A stretch of DNA of 64,000 nt from CSP1-4 sp963777975 (GCA_963777975.1 CAVZSO010000002.1:248001-312000), one strand, 5' to 3'. Counted from the first letter of the stretch, positions 7,753 to 16,567 are shown. Notes: generated from the sequence alone by a model not told the origin. A program made the numbers and translations.

Positions 7753-8898
7753 CTAGCGATCCAGTGCGCCGTAGACGGCGGCGATAGCAGCCAGCGAGGG
7801 AGCCGGACCGACGGCCCAGCTGTTGGTCAGGTAGACGATGACCAGCCCGGCATCGGGGTCGACCCACAGCCGCGTGCCGGTGCCCCCGCCGTGCCCGAAC
7901 GTGCGCGGGGAACCGGGCATCGCTCGTTCCTTGGTCTGCAGGCCCCAGCCGAGACCGTAGGCCGGCGCACGTGGCGGCATCCCGGCCTCGAGGACGTCCG
8001 CCGTCTGTTCGCTGGTCATCAGGTCCACGAACGGTCGCCCGAGCACCCGCCGACCGTCGAGCTCACCGCCGCGCAGCATCGCGCGGCCGAAGGCGACCAC
8101 GTCGGCGGCGCTGCCCCAGAGACCGCCGCCGGGCGCCTGCATGGCATCGTAGAAGGCGCTCACGAGCGGCTGGTACGCCGGCGGGAAGCCCGGGAAGTCC
8201 CCCCGCACGGCACGTCGGGCATCGATGGCCGAGAAGCCCATCGAGGTCATGCCCAGCGGCCCGAAGATCTCGTCGGCCAGGTATTCGGGATAGTCGCGAC
8301 CGTCCAGCCGGTGGATGAGCTCACCCAGGACGGCGAACGCCAGCGTGTTGTACTCGTACTCGGTGCCTGGAGGGCGGCGCAGCGGGAAGGTGCAGGCGAT
8401 CTCCAGCAACCGATGACGATCGGGTCGCTCGCGCTCGAGCAGCTGCAGGTCGAAGTCGGCCATGCCGCTGGTATGAGCCAGGAGCTGCTGCGTCGTGATG
8501 ACCTCAGCGCCGGGCGTATCCGGCGCTGACGGGCTCGGCGCGAACGTCGGCAGGTACCGCTGGACCGGCTCCGAGAGGACGAGTCGGCCACGCTCGACCT
8601 GCTGAAGAACGGCCGTGGCCACGATCGGCTTCGTGATCGACGCCAGGAGGTAGATCGAGTCGTTCGCCGCCTCGTCCGAGCCGGAGAACGCCTCCATCCG
8701 GATGAGGCCGTCGGCGTCGGCGACCGCCAGCACCGCGGACGGGACCGTGCCGCTCGAGACCTGCTCGGCGACGACGTCGAAGGCCCGCTGGAGCGCGTCG
8801 CCGTCGACGCGCGAGCGGCCCGGTCGGTGGCCGTCGAGCGCGACCTGCTCGTCGGTCGGGATGGTCTGGTGGCTCACCTGCCCATGATGCCGCATCAT
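7753..8898 (-). CDS. Serine hydrolase, class C beta-lactamase family
   Basis: A protein of about 380 residues with the penicillin-binding-protein/AmpC fold. The nucleophile motif S-x-x-K is SITK in LLASITKPI. The second motif, usually Y-S/A-N, reads YNT in EYEYNTLAF, as in some esterase-like members. The HGG-type third motif is FGHGGGTG. No signal peptide is evident, so it is probably a cytosolic esterase or amidase rather than an antibiotic-resistance enzyme. The start (ATG 8898 or 8895) lies a few bases from the divergent pabB start and is uncertain because no ribosome-binding site is clear. Confidence 0.8.
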   Translation of the reverse strand: MMRHHGQVSHQTIPTDEQVALDGHRPGRSRVDGDALQRAFDVVAEQVSSGTVPSAVLAVADADGLIRMEAFSGSDEAANDSIYLLASITKPIVATAVLQQVERGRLVLSEPVQRYLPTFAPSPSAPDTPGAEVITTQQLLAHTSGMADFDLQLLERERPDRHRLLEIACTFPLRRPPGTEYEYNTLAFAVLGELIHRLDGRDYPEYLADEIFGPLGMTSMGFSAIDARRAVRGDFPGFPPAYQPLVSAFYDAMQAPGGGLWGSAADVVAFGRAMLRGGELDGRRVLGRPFVDLMTSEQTADVLEAGMPPRAPAYGLGWGLQTKERAMPGSPRTFGHGGGTGTRLWVDPDAGLVIVYLTNSWAVGPAPSLAAIAAVYGALDR

Positions 8899-8904
8899 GC
8901 GGCG

Positions 8905-10440
8905 ATGGCTCTCGACGTCCCGACATCCATCGCTGGCGGCATCGTCCTCGAGCGCCAGCCATCGCTCGATGGGTTGACGCCGCTCGACGCCGCCGAGCGC
9001 GTGCGCGGCCTGTCCGGACTCGTGCTGCTCGAGAGCGCCCGCCCCGGCCATCGAGCGCGCTGGAGCTACCTGGCGGTCGATCCGGTCGCGACCCTGGAGC
9101 GGCCCGACGGTGGCCCAGACCCGTTCAGAGGCGCAAGGCGGATGCTCGAACGTCTCGTACCGACGCGCATCGATGCCGCCACGACCGGCTCGACGTCGGC
9201 CGCTTCGGCCAGTTCGGCCGCATCTGCCACGCGGCCAGCGACCGTCCCCGGCTGGACCGGCGGCCTGGCTGGCTATCTCTCTTACGATCTTGGCCGCCGT
9301 TTCGAGCGTCTACCGAGCCTTGCGGTCGACGACCAGCCGCTGCCCGAGTTGCGCCTTGGGCTGTACGACCTGGTGGTCGCCTGGGACCGGCGCGATGGCG
9401 CGGTCTGGCTGGTCGGTCGCGCGGTTGACGGCGATCTCGCCCGTCTCCGTCGACGACGGGAGGCCTTGCTTGCCCGGCTCCAGGCACCTGCGCCGACTGC
9501 GATCGGACGTTCGACCGGCCCTGGCCCCCGAACCGCGGCCGCGGTGGACCCGGGCGCAGCCGGCTCCATCCCGGGCACCTTCGTCGCCGACCTGGACCGG
9601 CCGACCTTCGAGGCGATGGTCGAGCGCGTCAGGGACGAGATCGCCCGGGGCGAGATCTACCAGGCCAACGTCGCTCGCCGGTTGGTGGCCGCCTTCGACG
9701 GCGACCCATGGCTGGTCTACCGTCGCCTGCGGACGGGCGACCCGGTGACCCATGCCGCGTATCTCGACCTCGGGCAGGGGCGGGCGCTGCTGTCGGCCAG
9801 TCCGGAGCCGTTCCTCGCGCTCGATGCCGGTGGGCAGGTGGCCACGGACCCCATCAAGGGCACGCGCCCCCGAGGCGACACGCCTGAAGCCGATCGCGCC
9901 CTCGCCTGCGAGCTGCTGGCCAGTCCCAAGGATCGCGCCGAGAACGTGATGATCGTGGACGTCCTGCGCAATGACCTCGGCCGGGTCTGCGTGCGCGGGA
10001 CCATCCGCGTGCCTCGGCTCTGCCGGCTGGAGCGGACGGGCGCCGTGCAGCACCTGGTCTCGACCGTCACCGGACGCCTCAGCCCGGAGCGAGATGCGTT
10101 CGACCTGCTGGCTGCCGCCTTCCCCGGCGGTTCGATCACCGGCGCGCCGAAGATCCGGGCGATGGAGGTCATCGAGTCGCTGGAGCCGGTCCGACGCGGC
10201 CCGTACACCGGTGCGGCGGTGTGGATCGGTGCCGATGGCGCGATGGGCTCGTCGATCCTCATCCGTACGTTCGTGGCCGACGGCACCCGCCTCACGCTGC
10301 ACGTCGGTGGCGGTATGACCTGGCGCTCGGACCCGGCCGAGGAGTACGAGGAGACCGTCGCCAAGGCGCGCGGCCCGCTCTCGGCCATCGGCGCGGTCGA
10401 GGTCCTGCCGCAGACCAGCGACCGTCGGAGCGCCCCCTGA
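8905..10440 (+). CDS. pabB: Aminodeoxychorismate synthase component I
   Basis: Chorismate-binding enzyme that makes 4-amino-4-deoxychorismate for folate biosynthesis. The PIKGT motif (in TDPIKGTRPRG) marks PabB as distinct from the TrpE type. The C-terminal catalytic block contains SPKDRAENVMIVD, LRNDLGRVC and GGSITGAPK. The N-terminal domain (about residues 1-180) holds GWTGGLAGYLSYD. At about 511 residues the length is normal. The start is uncertain: ATG at 8905, 8887 or 8884. It overlaps pabC by one base (TGATG). No pabA glutaminase gene is adjacent, so that subunit must lie elsewhere. Confidence 0.9.
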   Translation: MALDVPTSIAGGIVLERQPSLDGLTPLDAAERVRGLSGLVLLESARPGHRARWSYLAVDPVATLERPDGGPDPFRGARRMLERLVPTRIDAATTGSTSAASASSAASATRPATVPGWTGGLAGYLSYDLGRRFERLPSLAVDDQPLPELRLGLYDLVVAWDRRDGAVWLVGRAVDGDLARLRRRREALLARLQAPAPTAIGRSTGPGPRTAAAVDPGAAGSIPGTFVADLDRPTFEAMVERVRDEIARGEIYQANVARRLVAAFDGDPWLVYRRLRTGDPVTHAAYLDLGQGRALLSASPEPFLALDAGGQVATDPIKGTRPRGDTPEADRALACELLASPKDRAENVMIVDVLRNDLGRVCVRGTIRVPRLCRLERTGAVQHLVSTVTGRLSPERDAFDLLAAAFPGGSITGAPKIRAMEVIESLEPVRRGPYTGAAVWIGADGAMGSSILIRTFVADGTRLTLHVGGGMTWRSDPAEEYEETVAKARGPLSAIGAVEVLPQTSDRRSAP

Positions 10441-11330
10441 TGGCGGCCGGCCCGCGAAACGTCTGGGTCGACGGGCGCATCCAGGCCGTGGACGGGCCGC
10501 ACCTGTCCGCCTTCGATCGGGGATTCCAGCTCGGCGACGGCGTCTTCGAGACGCTGCGTGCCCGCGACGGCCGACCGACGGAGCTGGTCGAGCATGTCGC
10601 CCGCCTCCAGCGGTCGGCGGCGGGCCTGGCCATCCACCTGCCCGACGACATCGAGTCGCGGCTGACGGCAGCGGTCGCCGAGCTCCTGGCGGTCGAGGGC
10701 CTGGCTGGACCCGGCGGAGATGCCTCGATCCGCATCACCGTCAGTCGTGGGCCGATCATCGCCCGCGGCCTGTTGCCGCACGGGGAGCAGCCGGCGCCGA
10801 CGCTCGTCGTCCAGGCCTGGCCAGTGACAGCGCCGCCGCCCGACCACCTGGAGCGTGGCCTGCATCTCGTCGCGAGCGCCGTCCGGCGTGATCCGGAGAA
10901 CCCATTGGCCGCGCTCAAGACGATCAGCCGCGCCGACTTCGTCTACGCCCGAGTCGAGGCGCGCGAGGCGGGCGCGGACGACGCCATCTTCCTGACCATC
11001 GATGGCTTCCTGTCGGAGGCCACCTCGGCCAACCTCTTCCTCGTTCGTCGCGGCGAGCTGGCCACGCCGGCGCTGGCCTGCGCCATCCTGCCTGGCACCA
11101 CCCGGGACTGGCTGCTGGCGTGGGCCACTCGCGTCGGCCTTGCACCGCACGAGGGCTGGCTGACGACGCGCGACCTGGTCGAGGCGGACGAGGCGTTCAT
11201 CTCGTCGAGCGTGGCCGGCATCCTGCCGGTGACGCGCTTCGCCGGCGAGCCGATCGGCGATGGCATGCCCGGTCGCTGGACACGCTTGGCTCGTGCGGAC
11301 CGCGAGGCGATCTTCGCCGCGCAACCATGA
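10440..11330 (+). CDS. pabC: Aminodeoxychorismate lyase (class IV aminotransferase)
   Basis: A 296-residue fold-type IV PLP enzyme that releases pyruvate from aminodeoxychorismate to give p-aminobenzoate. The conserved N-terminal SAFDRGFQLGDGVFETLR, the PLP lysine in LAALKTISRADF and the later GFLSEATSANLF and EAFISSSVAGILPV segments are all present. The start overlaps the pabB stop, which identifies it as pabC rather than a branched-chain aminotransferase (ilvE); sequence alone would not exclude D-amino-acid transaminase. It is followed by an ATGA overlap with a small gene. Confidence 0.88.
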   Translation: MAAGPRNVWVDGRIQAVDGPHLSAFDRGFQLGDGVFETLRARDGRPTELVEHVARLQRSAAGLAIHLPDDIESRLTAAVAELLAVEGLAGPGGDASIRITVSRGPIIARGLLPHGEQPAPTLVVQAWPVTAPPPDHLERGLHLVASAVRRDPENPLAALKTISRADFVYARVEAREAGADDAIFLTIDGFLSEATSANLFLVRRGELATPALACAILPGTTRDWLLAWATRVGLAPHEGWLTTRDLVEADEAFISSSVAGILPVTRFAGEPIGDGMPGRWTRLARADREAIFAAQP

Positions 11331-11653
11331 CCCGCGACGAGCTGAGCAGCCGGACTCGGCAGCTGATCGCCGAAGGAGACCGCCTGCAGGCGATGCCGTC
11401 GATGGGCGGCCTGCGAACCTGGCTCCAGCTCTCGGACGACCTGCTCGCCGCCGCCTGGGGCTCGATGGATCGCTATCACCTCGTCTGGCTCGGCGTCGGT
11501 CGGCCCAAGGCCCAGGTCCGTGGCCGACCGATGACGCCCGAGGAGGAAGACGCCTACGTGCGCGAGGTTGCCGCGCAGAAGACGGCCGCCCTGCGCATGA
11601 GCCTCAAGGCGACGGACGACGGCATGCCGTTCGTGGGCGAGACGTCCGGCTGA
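11327..11653 (+). CDS. Small conserved protein translationally coupled to pabC
   Basis: A 108-residue soluble protein beginning MTRDELSSRTRQL, with two predicted helices, a WLQLSDDLLAAAWGSMDRYHLVWL core and an acidic TPEEEDAYVREV segment. It is unrelated to any family I recognise. The ATGA overlap with pabC implies co-translation and perhaps a link to folate synthesis; that link is inference only. Confidence 0.65.
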   Translation: MTRDELSSRTRQLIAEGDRLQAMPSMGGLRTWLQLSDDLLAAAWGSMDRYHLVWLGVGRPKAQVRGRPMTPEEEDAYVREVAAQKTAALRMSLKATDDGMPFVGETSG

Positions 11654-11673
11654 TCCAAACCGAGGAGCGGGTG

Positions 11674-12114
11674 TCAGCGCGCGCCGAGCCAGCCGAAGAG
11701 CGCCAAGGCGACGAGCTCGACCAGCCCACCCGGGATGAAGCTGGCGGCGAGGCCATCGAGGAACGGCGCATTCGCCATCCGCGCCAGCAGGTCCAACGTC
11801 GAGTCGGGCAGGATCGCCAGGCTCACGACGTATGCCGCGCCGGTCCCCACGACCCAGATCCCGAGGCAGACGGCGATGGCCAGAAGGATCGTGCTGCGCT
11901 GCCGTCGGAATGATCCGGGCTCAGCGCCAAGGGCCACCGCGGTGCCGGTCAGCCAGGCAGCGATGGCCGACAGGAAGACGAGCCCGACGCTGAGGTCGAG
12001 GATCGACTCGAGGACGACCCAGGCGACCGCGAAGCCGAGCCCCATCGCGATGCCATAGGCGAGACCGCGCCACAGGTCGGGCTTCGCCCGGCGATCGCCG
12101 CCGCGCCTCGTCAC
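11674..12114 (-). CDS. Four-helix membrane protein of unknown function
   Basis: A 146-residue protein with a basic N-terminus (TRRGGDRRAKP) followed by about four TM helices at residues 17-40, 44-64, 77-98 and 120-142. The start is a GTG at 12114 without a clear ribosome-binding site. No family is recognised. It is convergent with the pabC-linked gene and divergent from the gene at 12214. Confidence 0.6.
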   Translation of the reverse strand: MTRRGGDRRAKPDLWRGLAYGIAMGLGFAVAWVVLESILDLSVGLVFLSAIAAWLTGTAVALGAEPGSFRRQRSTILLAIAVCLGIWVVGTGAAYVVSLAILPDSTLDLLARMANAPFLDGLAASFIPGGLVELVALALFGWLGAR

Positions 12115-12200
12115 GCGAGGGATCGTTGGCGGGTCGCGAGCTCATTCCTGGCGGGCGCGTCTCGCCGCCGGGGAGGGCCGCGTTCGTCACCCCGTCATGC

Positions 12201-12206
12201 TAGCCT
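12201..12206 (+). promoter_or_regulatory. Leaderless -10 element TAGCCT
   Basis: TAGCCT ends 7 bases before the ATG at 12214; no ribosome-binding site lies between. A leaderless transcript would begin at the start codon. Confidence 0.45.
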
Positions 12207-12213
12207 CTCGCCC

Positions 12214-12717
12214 ATGAGCCATCCCGTCCTGGGCCTGCCGCCCGCCGACCCCACGGCCGGCCGAACGGCGGCCGCGGCGCGCCTCCGGAGCCAGCGTTCT
12301 ACCGTGGGCACGCTGGCTCTCAAGTCGGCGCTCGCGGCCGACCCCACCCTCGGCGATCGCTACGACGAGATCACCCTGCGGACGCTGCTGCGCGACTACG
12401 AGCGCCATATCGAGCAGTTCGCGCTGGCGCTGGAGACCGGTGAAGCGCGCCACGTGACCGAGTGGGCAGAGTGGATCGTGCCCATCTATCGACGTCGTCG
12501 CATCCCCGCCAGGGACCAGCAGACGCTCATCGGCGGCCTGCGGCCGGCCGCTGCCGCGGTCCTCCCGCCCGACGATGCCGCCGCCTTCGGCGAGCTCATC
12601 GATGCCTGGTTCAAGCGGCTGCGGATGTACAAGCGCCTGCCGGGCGACCACAAGGGCAATCCGGTCGCGCGCTTCATCTTCAAGGGCGCCGGCGTCCTCG
12701 ACGACTCGGTCATCTGA
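12214..12717 (+). CDS. Conserved hypothetical alpha-helical protein
   Basis: A 167-residue, mostly helical soluble protein. Conserved-looking features are LRDYERHIEQFALALETGE, WAEWIVPIYRRRRIP and a basic WFKRLRMYKRLPGDH segment near the C-terminus. No family or catalytic motif is recognised. The following gene starts two bases after its stop, so the two form one unit. Confidence 0.65.
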   Translation: MSHPVLGLPPADPTAGRTAAAARLRSQRSTVGTLALKSALAADPTLGDRYDEITLRTLLRDYERHIEQFALALETGEARHVTEWAEWIVPIYRRRRIPARDQQTLIGGLRPAAAAVLPPDDAAAFGELIDAWFKRLRMYKRLPGDHKGNPVARFIFKGAGVLDDSVI

Positions 12718-12719
12718 GG

Positions 12720-13055
12720 ATGACCATCAAGTGGGTCAAGTCGGACCCGCTCGTCATGAACGGCGAGCCCTTCTGCTACAACACGCGGCTGACCGTTCGC
12801 AACATCCTCGAGATGCGCGCACACGGGCTTGCGCCACGACAGATCCAGATCGAGAACCCGGAGCTCAGGCTGGTCGGCATCGCGGAGGCCTATCGCTTCG
12901 CTGGCGAGCATCGCGATCGCTACAGCGACTTCTTCGCCGCCGACGGCGCCCTCGACGGGCCCGGCTTCACGGTGCAGGAGGCAGCCGCCCTGCCCGAGCA
13001 CCTGCGTGACTTGGCGGGCATCGTGGTGACGGCGGCGGAGCCAGCCACCAGCTGA
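12720..13055 (+). CDS. Small protein resembling DUF433
   Basis: A 111-residue protein. Residues 8-60 (MNGEPFCYNTRLTVRNILE and following) resemble DUF433, a small helix-turn-helix-like domain found in antitoxins and in many stand-alone proteins, in which a target phrase such as GKPVIRGTRI is followed by a helical repeat. The match is partial and the role is unknown. The ATG overlaps the final bases after the preceding stop by a two-base gap, so co-translation is likely. Confidence 0.5.
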   Translation: MTIKWVKSDPLVMNGEPFCYNTRLTVRNILEMRAHGLAPRQIQIENPELRLVGIAEAYRFAGEHRDRYSDFFAADGALDGPGFTVQEAAALPEHLRDLAGIVVTAAEPATS

Positions 13056-13089
13056 GCGTCACCCAGCGTGTGCGACCGACGGGGCCGCG

Positions 13090-13335
13090 CTACTGCTGGT
13101 AGCGCTCGACCACTTCGGCGGGACGGACCGCGGCCGATTCCGGGTCCAGGCCGGCCGAGCGACGAGCCTCCCGCTGGTGCAGGAGGTCGTAACACTGGTC
13201 CAGCTCGACCTTGATCGTATCCAGCCGCTGCTTTTCGGCGATCGTCAACCCGCTGCCGTCGGAGGCTTGCTCCCAAAGCTGCTCCTCCTCGGAGGAGAGG
13301 GCGTTGATCTTCGCGAAGATCGTCTGGTCCGTCAT
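13090..13335 (-). CDS. DUF2630 family protein
   Basis: An 81-residue acidic, helical protein starting MTDQTIFAKINALSSEEEQLW and continuing with LDTIKVELDQCYDLLHQREA. This is the layout of the DUF2630 family of small actinobacterial and Chloroflexota proteins, which have no known function. The ATG at 13335 is the family start; a long open frame continues upstream but is antisense to other genes. Confidence 0.75.
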   Translation of the reverse strand: MTDQTIFAKINALSSEEEQLWEQASDGSGLTIAEKQRLDTIKVELDQCYDLLHQREARRSAGLDPESAAVRPAEVVERYQQ

Positions 13336-13558
13336 CGCCGGGACTCCCGATGCGAGTGCTTCAGGCCGGAGCCTACCGCGTCGGCGGCGTGGAGCGCCGG
13401 TTTGCTCAGGCCCGGGTACGCAGCCAGTCCAGGATCGCACGCGCGAGGCTCCGGACGGTGCGTGCTTCTGGGCCTGATGCCCGAAGGCTATCGCGGCCAG
13501 CGGGGTCATATCCGACCCTGGTGCTAGGATTGGCGCCCGCACGACCGCCGAGGACTCC

Positions 13559-13906
13559 ATGGCCGACCAGACCACCACCAAGCCCGAGACCGACGTCCAG
13601 CCGACGCCAGCGCCCGCCTTCGATCCGGCGACGCGGGCGACGGAGCTGGCGATCCTCGATGCGCTGCGGACCGTCGTCGACCCGGAGATCGGGATGAACG
13701 TCGTCGAGCTGGCCCTCATCAAGCAGGTCATCCTGGGCAAGGACCAGACCGAGATCAAGATGATCCTGACGACGCCGTTCTGCCCGTACGCCGGGGCCAT
13801 GATCCAGCAGGTCAAGGAGGCGACCGAGGAGGTCGTCCAGCACGACGTCAAGGTCACGCTGCTGGCCGAGCGCTGGGATCCGCGCGACGCCGGCCTGATG
13901 TGGTAG
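13559..13906 (+). CDS. Metal-sulfur cluster assembly factor, MIP18/DUF59 family
   Basis: A 115-residue protein with a Pro/Thr-rich N-terminal 25 residues followed by the DUF59 domain: ILDALRTVVDPEIGMNVVEL, and the conserved cysteine in TTPFCPYAG. Relatives are SufT and the eukaryotic MIP18 cytosolic Fe-S targeting factor, which help mature Fe-S proteins. It is separate from the suf operon at 25.6 kb. A TAGGAT hexamer lies about 28 bases before the start. Confidence 0.8.
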   Translation: MADQTTTKPETDVQPTPAPAFDPATRATELAILDALRTVVDPEIGMNVVELALIKQVILGKDQTEIKMILTTPFCPYAGAMIQQVKEATEEVVQHDVKVTLLAERWDPRDAGLMW

Positions 13907-13980
13907 GTCCGCGACCCCGATGATCCGCGCCACGCGCCGATGAGCGGTGGGCGGGCGAAGATGAGCGGCGAGGCCCATCG

Positions 13981-14614
13981 GTGAGCGGCCGCAGGCGACC
14001 AGCCATCGAGAGCAGCGCGGTGGCCACCGGCAAAGGCGACGACGGGACGACCGGCCTGTTGTACGGCGGCCCGCGGATCAGCAAGGACGACGTGCGTACC
14101 GAGGCCTACGGCACCATCGACGAGGCGGTCGCAGCCCTCGGCATGGCTCGCGCCGCGCTGCCCGATGACGCCGATCGCCGCCGAGCTCCGCGCACTCATC
14201 CTTCGATTCCAGCGCGAGCTGTTCGTCGCTGGTGCCGAGCTGGCCACCACGCCCGAGGCCTGGCCCCGGCTCGAGGATGGACGGACACGCGTCGACGAGT
14301 CGATGCTGGCCGGCGTCGAAGCAGTGCTGGCCGACCTCGAGGGTCGCATCACCATGCCCACCGAGTTCGTCGTCGCCGGCGAGACGCCGGCCTCGGCGGC
14401 CCTGGAGCTGGCGCGGACGATCCTCCGCCGCGCGGAGCGCCGGGCGATCACGATCCAGCGCGAGGGGCTCGTGCCGGGTCCCTGGCTGACCCCATACCTG
14501 AACCGCCTGGCGGATCTCGTCTGGGTCATGGCGCGCTTCGCCGAGTCCCTCGAAGCTGCCGAGGCGAGGTTGGCCGTCGAGGGCGGCCGACGGCGTGCGC
14601 CAGCCGGCGACTGA
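13981..14614 (+). CDS. Cob(I)alamin adenosyltransferase, PduO type (one frameshift)
   Basis: ATP:cob(I)alamin adenosyltransferase that makes adenosylcobalamin. The ATP-binding N-terminal block is visible as KGDDGTTGLLYGG, RISKDDVRTEAYGTIDE, and the helical remainder includes LILRFQRELFVAGAELA, the conserved ETPASAALELARTILRRAERR and LNRLADLVWVMAR. The frame changes near 14165-14175; dropping one base at GACGCC restores PDDPIAAELRAL. The GTG at 13981 is the first usable start because an ATG 20 bases upstream runs into a stop. About 210 residues once repaired, normal for the family. Confidence 0.85.
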
Positions 14615-14668
14615 GGATCAGGGTCGAGCTGCGCCTGCCACTGCTCCCGCCGGCTGGCGGCAGGCCCC

Positions 14669-14696
14669 TTGACGGGACGTCGCTAGACTGTATGGC
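14669..14696 (+). promoter_or_regulatory. Candidate promoter TTGACG-N16-TATGGC
   Basis: TTGACG at 14669-14674 and TATGGC at 14691-14696 with 16 bases between, about 70 bases before the Bax-inhibitor gene. The -10 match is poor, so this is tentative. Confidence 0.3.
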
Positions 14697-14765
14697 ACGC
14701 CCGGCCGAGCGCCGGGTGCAGCGGACCGGGACGTGAGCCCGGCCTGGATGGAGCTTCGAACCGAG

Positions 14766-15542
14766 ATGACCGAACAACAGCGACCGATCAACAGCTACGA
14801 GGACCCGGCCGCCCAGGCCCAGACCGGGTATGCGGCCCAGGGCGTGGCAGCCCAGACGGCCATGCGCATCAACGGCCAGGAGGTGGCGGTCCCGCGGCAG
14901 GGCTTCCTGACGATGGCCTTCGTCTGGATGTTCGTCGGCGTCCTGCTCAGCGCCGGCGCCGCCTACGTCACGCTGACCAACGAGGCCCTCTACACCTTCG
15001 CCGCGCAGTGGTACCTGGCCCTCCTGATCGCCCAGTTCGCCTTCGTCATCGTCGTCAGCGCGGCCATCAACCGCATCGGTGCCGGTGCCGCCCTGGCGCT
15101 CTTCTTCGCCTACGCTCTCCTGACCGGCCTGACGCTGGGGATCATCGTCTCCGCCTTCGTGGCCAGCTCCGGCGTGGCCGGAGTGACTTCGGCCTTCCTG
15201 GGCGCCTCCGCCATCTTCGGGGCTGCCGCCATCTACGGCGGGGTGACCCATCGCGACCTGACCAAGATCGGCGGCATCCTGTTCGTCGGCCTCATCGGTC
15301 TGCTCGTGGTCATGGTCGTCAACCTGTTCCTGCAGAGCTCGACCGCAGACTTCGTCATCGGGTTCGTCGGCGTCGCACTGTTCACGGGCGTGACCGCCTG
15401 GGACGTGCAGCGCATGCAGCGCGGCCAGATGGCGTTCCTCAAGAATCGCGAGTCGGCCTCGGTCCTTGGCGCACTCGCGCTCTATCTCGATTTCCTCAAT
15501 ATCTTCCTGTTCATGCTCCGGATCTTCGGCGGCCGCAGCTAG
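14766..15542 (+). CDS. Bax inhibitor-1/YccA family membrane protein
   Basis: A 258-residue protein with a hydrophilic N-terminus of about 45 residues and seven TM helices. The conserved elements are GFLTMAFVWMFVGVLLS at helix 1, ALFFAYALLTGLTLG, TSAFLGASAIFGAAAIYG and the C-terminal ALALYLDFLNIFLFMLRIFG, which carries the aspartate of the di-aspartyl pH sensor. BI-1 homologues (for example YetJ) conduct calcium in a pH-dependent way. The ATG at 14766 is preferred to a GTG 33 bases upstream. A strong hairpin follows the gene. Confidence 0.9.
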   Translation: MTEQQRPINSYEDPAAQAQTGYAAQGVAAQTAMRINGQEVAVPRQGFLTMAFVWMFVGVLLSAGAAYVTLTNEALYTFAAQWYLALLIAQFAFVIVVSAAINRIGAGAALALFFAYALLTGLTLGIIVSAFVASSGVAGVTSAFLGASAIFGAAAIYGGVTHRDLTKIGGILFVGLIGLLVVMVVNLFLQSSTADFVIGFVGVALFTGVTAWDVQRMQRGQMAFLKNRESASVLGALALYLDFLNIFLFMLRIFGGRS

Positions 15543-15578
15543 GTCCATCACCGATCCAGGCACGTCGCAGTCACCTGC

Positions 15579-15602
15579 AAGGCCCCGCGCCGGCGGGGCC
15601 TT
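15579..15602 (+). terminator. Hairpin terminator after the Bax inhibitor gene
   Basis: AAGGCCCCGC pairs with GCGGGGCCTT around the loop GCCG, a perfect ten-base stem 37 bases after the stop codon. The following T-run is minimal, as is usual in GC-rich genomes. Confidence 0.6.
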
Positions 15603-15691
15603 CGCATGTCCGACTGAGACATGCCCTCTCCGGGACGGCCGCACTCGCGCCGCGGCGTACAGTGGTCAGGACAGGGAGGCAGGAGGTGCGA

Positions 15692-16567
15692 GTGGAGCGA
15701 GTCGGGTTCGCCGGCATGGGCACCATGGGCGCGGCGATGGCCGCCAACCTGGCGCGGGCCGGCGCGCCGCTGAGCGTCTGGAACCGCACGCCTGGCCGTG
15801 CCGCCTCGGTCCTCGCGCTCGGCGCGACCGAGGCCGGGACGCCAGCGGCGCTGGCCGCCGATGCGGATGTCGTCGTCCTCTGCCTGTCCGACACGCCGGA
15901 CGTCGAGGCCGTGCTGCTCGGTCCGGCCGGCATCGCCGATGGCGTCCGGTCGGGCAGCCTGGTGATCGACTGCTCGACGATCAGCCCCAAGGCCAGCGTC
16001 GGGTTCGCCGAACGCCTCGCCGCTCTCGGCGTGGGCTTCGTCGATGCGCCCGTCTCCGGCGGCTCCGAGGGTGCGCAGAAGGGCACGCTGACGATCATGT
16101 GCGGCGGCTCGGAGTCGGACGTCGAGCGTGCGCGGCCGGTGCTGGCCGCCATCGGCACGACCATCACGCGCATGGGTCCTGTCGGCGCCGGCCAGGCCAC
16201 CAAGGCCGTCAATCAGGTCATCCTGGCTGGCACATACCTGGGCGTGGCCGAGGGCATCGTGCTGGCCATCAAGGCTGGCCTCGATCCGGAGACCGTCGTC
16301 GAGGCGCTCGCGGGCGGGGCCGCCGGCTCGTGGGTCCTGCAGAACCGGAGCGGCCGCATGATCGCCGACGACTACCCGCTCGGTTTCCGCATCGCCCTCC
16401 ATCGCAAGGACCTGGCCATCGCCCTCCAGCTGGCGCGGGAGGTCGGGGCCGCACTGCCGGTGGCCGGCATGGCCGAGCAGATCGAGAACGGCCTCATCGC
16501 CAAGGGCCATGGCGACGATGACAACTCGGCGTTGGCGCGCGCCATCCGCGAGTGGTCCGGGCTGTGA
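15692..16567 (+). CDS. NAD(P)-dependent oxidoreductase, 3-hydroxyisobutyrate dehydrogenase family
   Basis: A 291-residue beta-hydroxyacid dehydrogenase. The Rossmann dinucleotide site is GFAGMGTMGAAMAANL. The substrate-binding signature DAPVSGGSEGAQKGTL and the catalytic lysine region GAGQATKAVNQ follow, then the all-helical C-terminal domain (HRKDLAIALQLAREV). Possible reactions include tartronate semialdehyde, 3-hydroxyisobutyrate or succinic semialdehyde reduction; sequence does not decide. AGGAGG at 15681-15686 sets the start at the GTG 15692 rather than the GTG within it. It ends in a GTGA overlap with a lipoprotein gene. Confidence 0.88.
   Translation: MERVGFAGMGTMGAAMAANLARAGAPLSVWNRTPGRAASVLALGATEAGTPAALAADADVVVLCLSDTPDVEAVLLGPAGIADGVRSGSLVIDCSTISPKASVGFAERLAALGVGFVDAPVSGGSEGAQKGTLTIMCGGSESDVERARPVLAAIGTTITRMGPVGAGQATKAVNQVILAGTYLGVAEGIVLAIKAGLDPETVVEALAGGAAGSWVLQNRSGRMIADDYPLGFRIALHRKDLAIALQLAREVGAALPVAGMAEQIENGLIAKGHGDDDNSALARAIREWSGL

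Noticed and set aside
8884..8907. Overlapping starts of the divergent serine hydrolase and pabB as evidence of a fused promoter
   Set aside because: Neither start is certain and no -10 or ribosome-binding site is visible, so nothing can be concluded about regulation.
9717..11324. A 535-codon open frame on the reverse strand over pabB and pabC
   Set aside because: Antisense to two recognised enzymes, low-complexity and without any recognisable motif.
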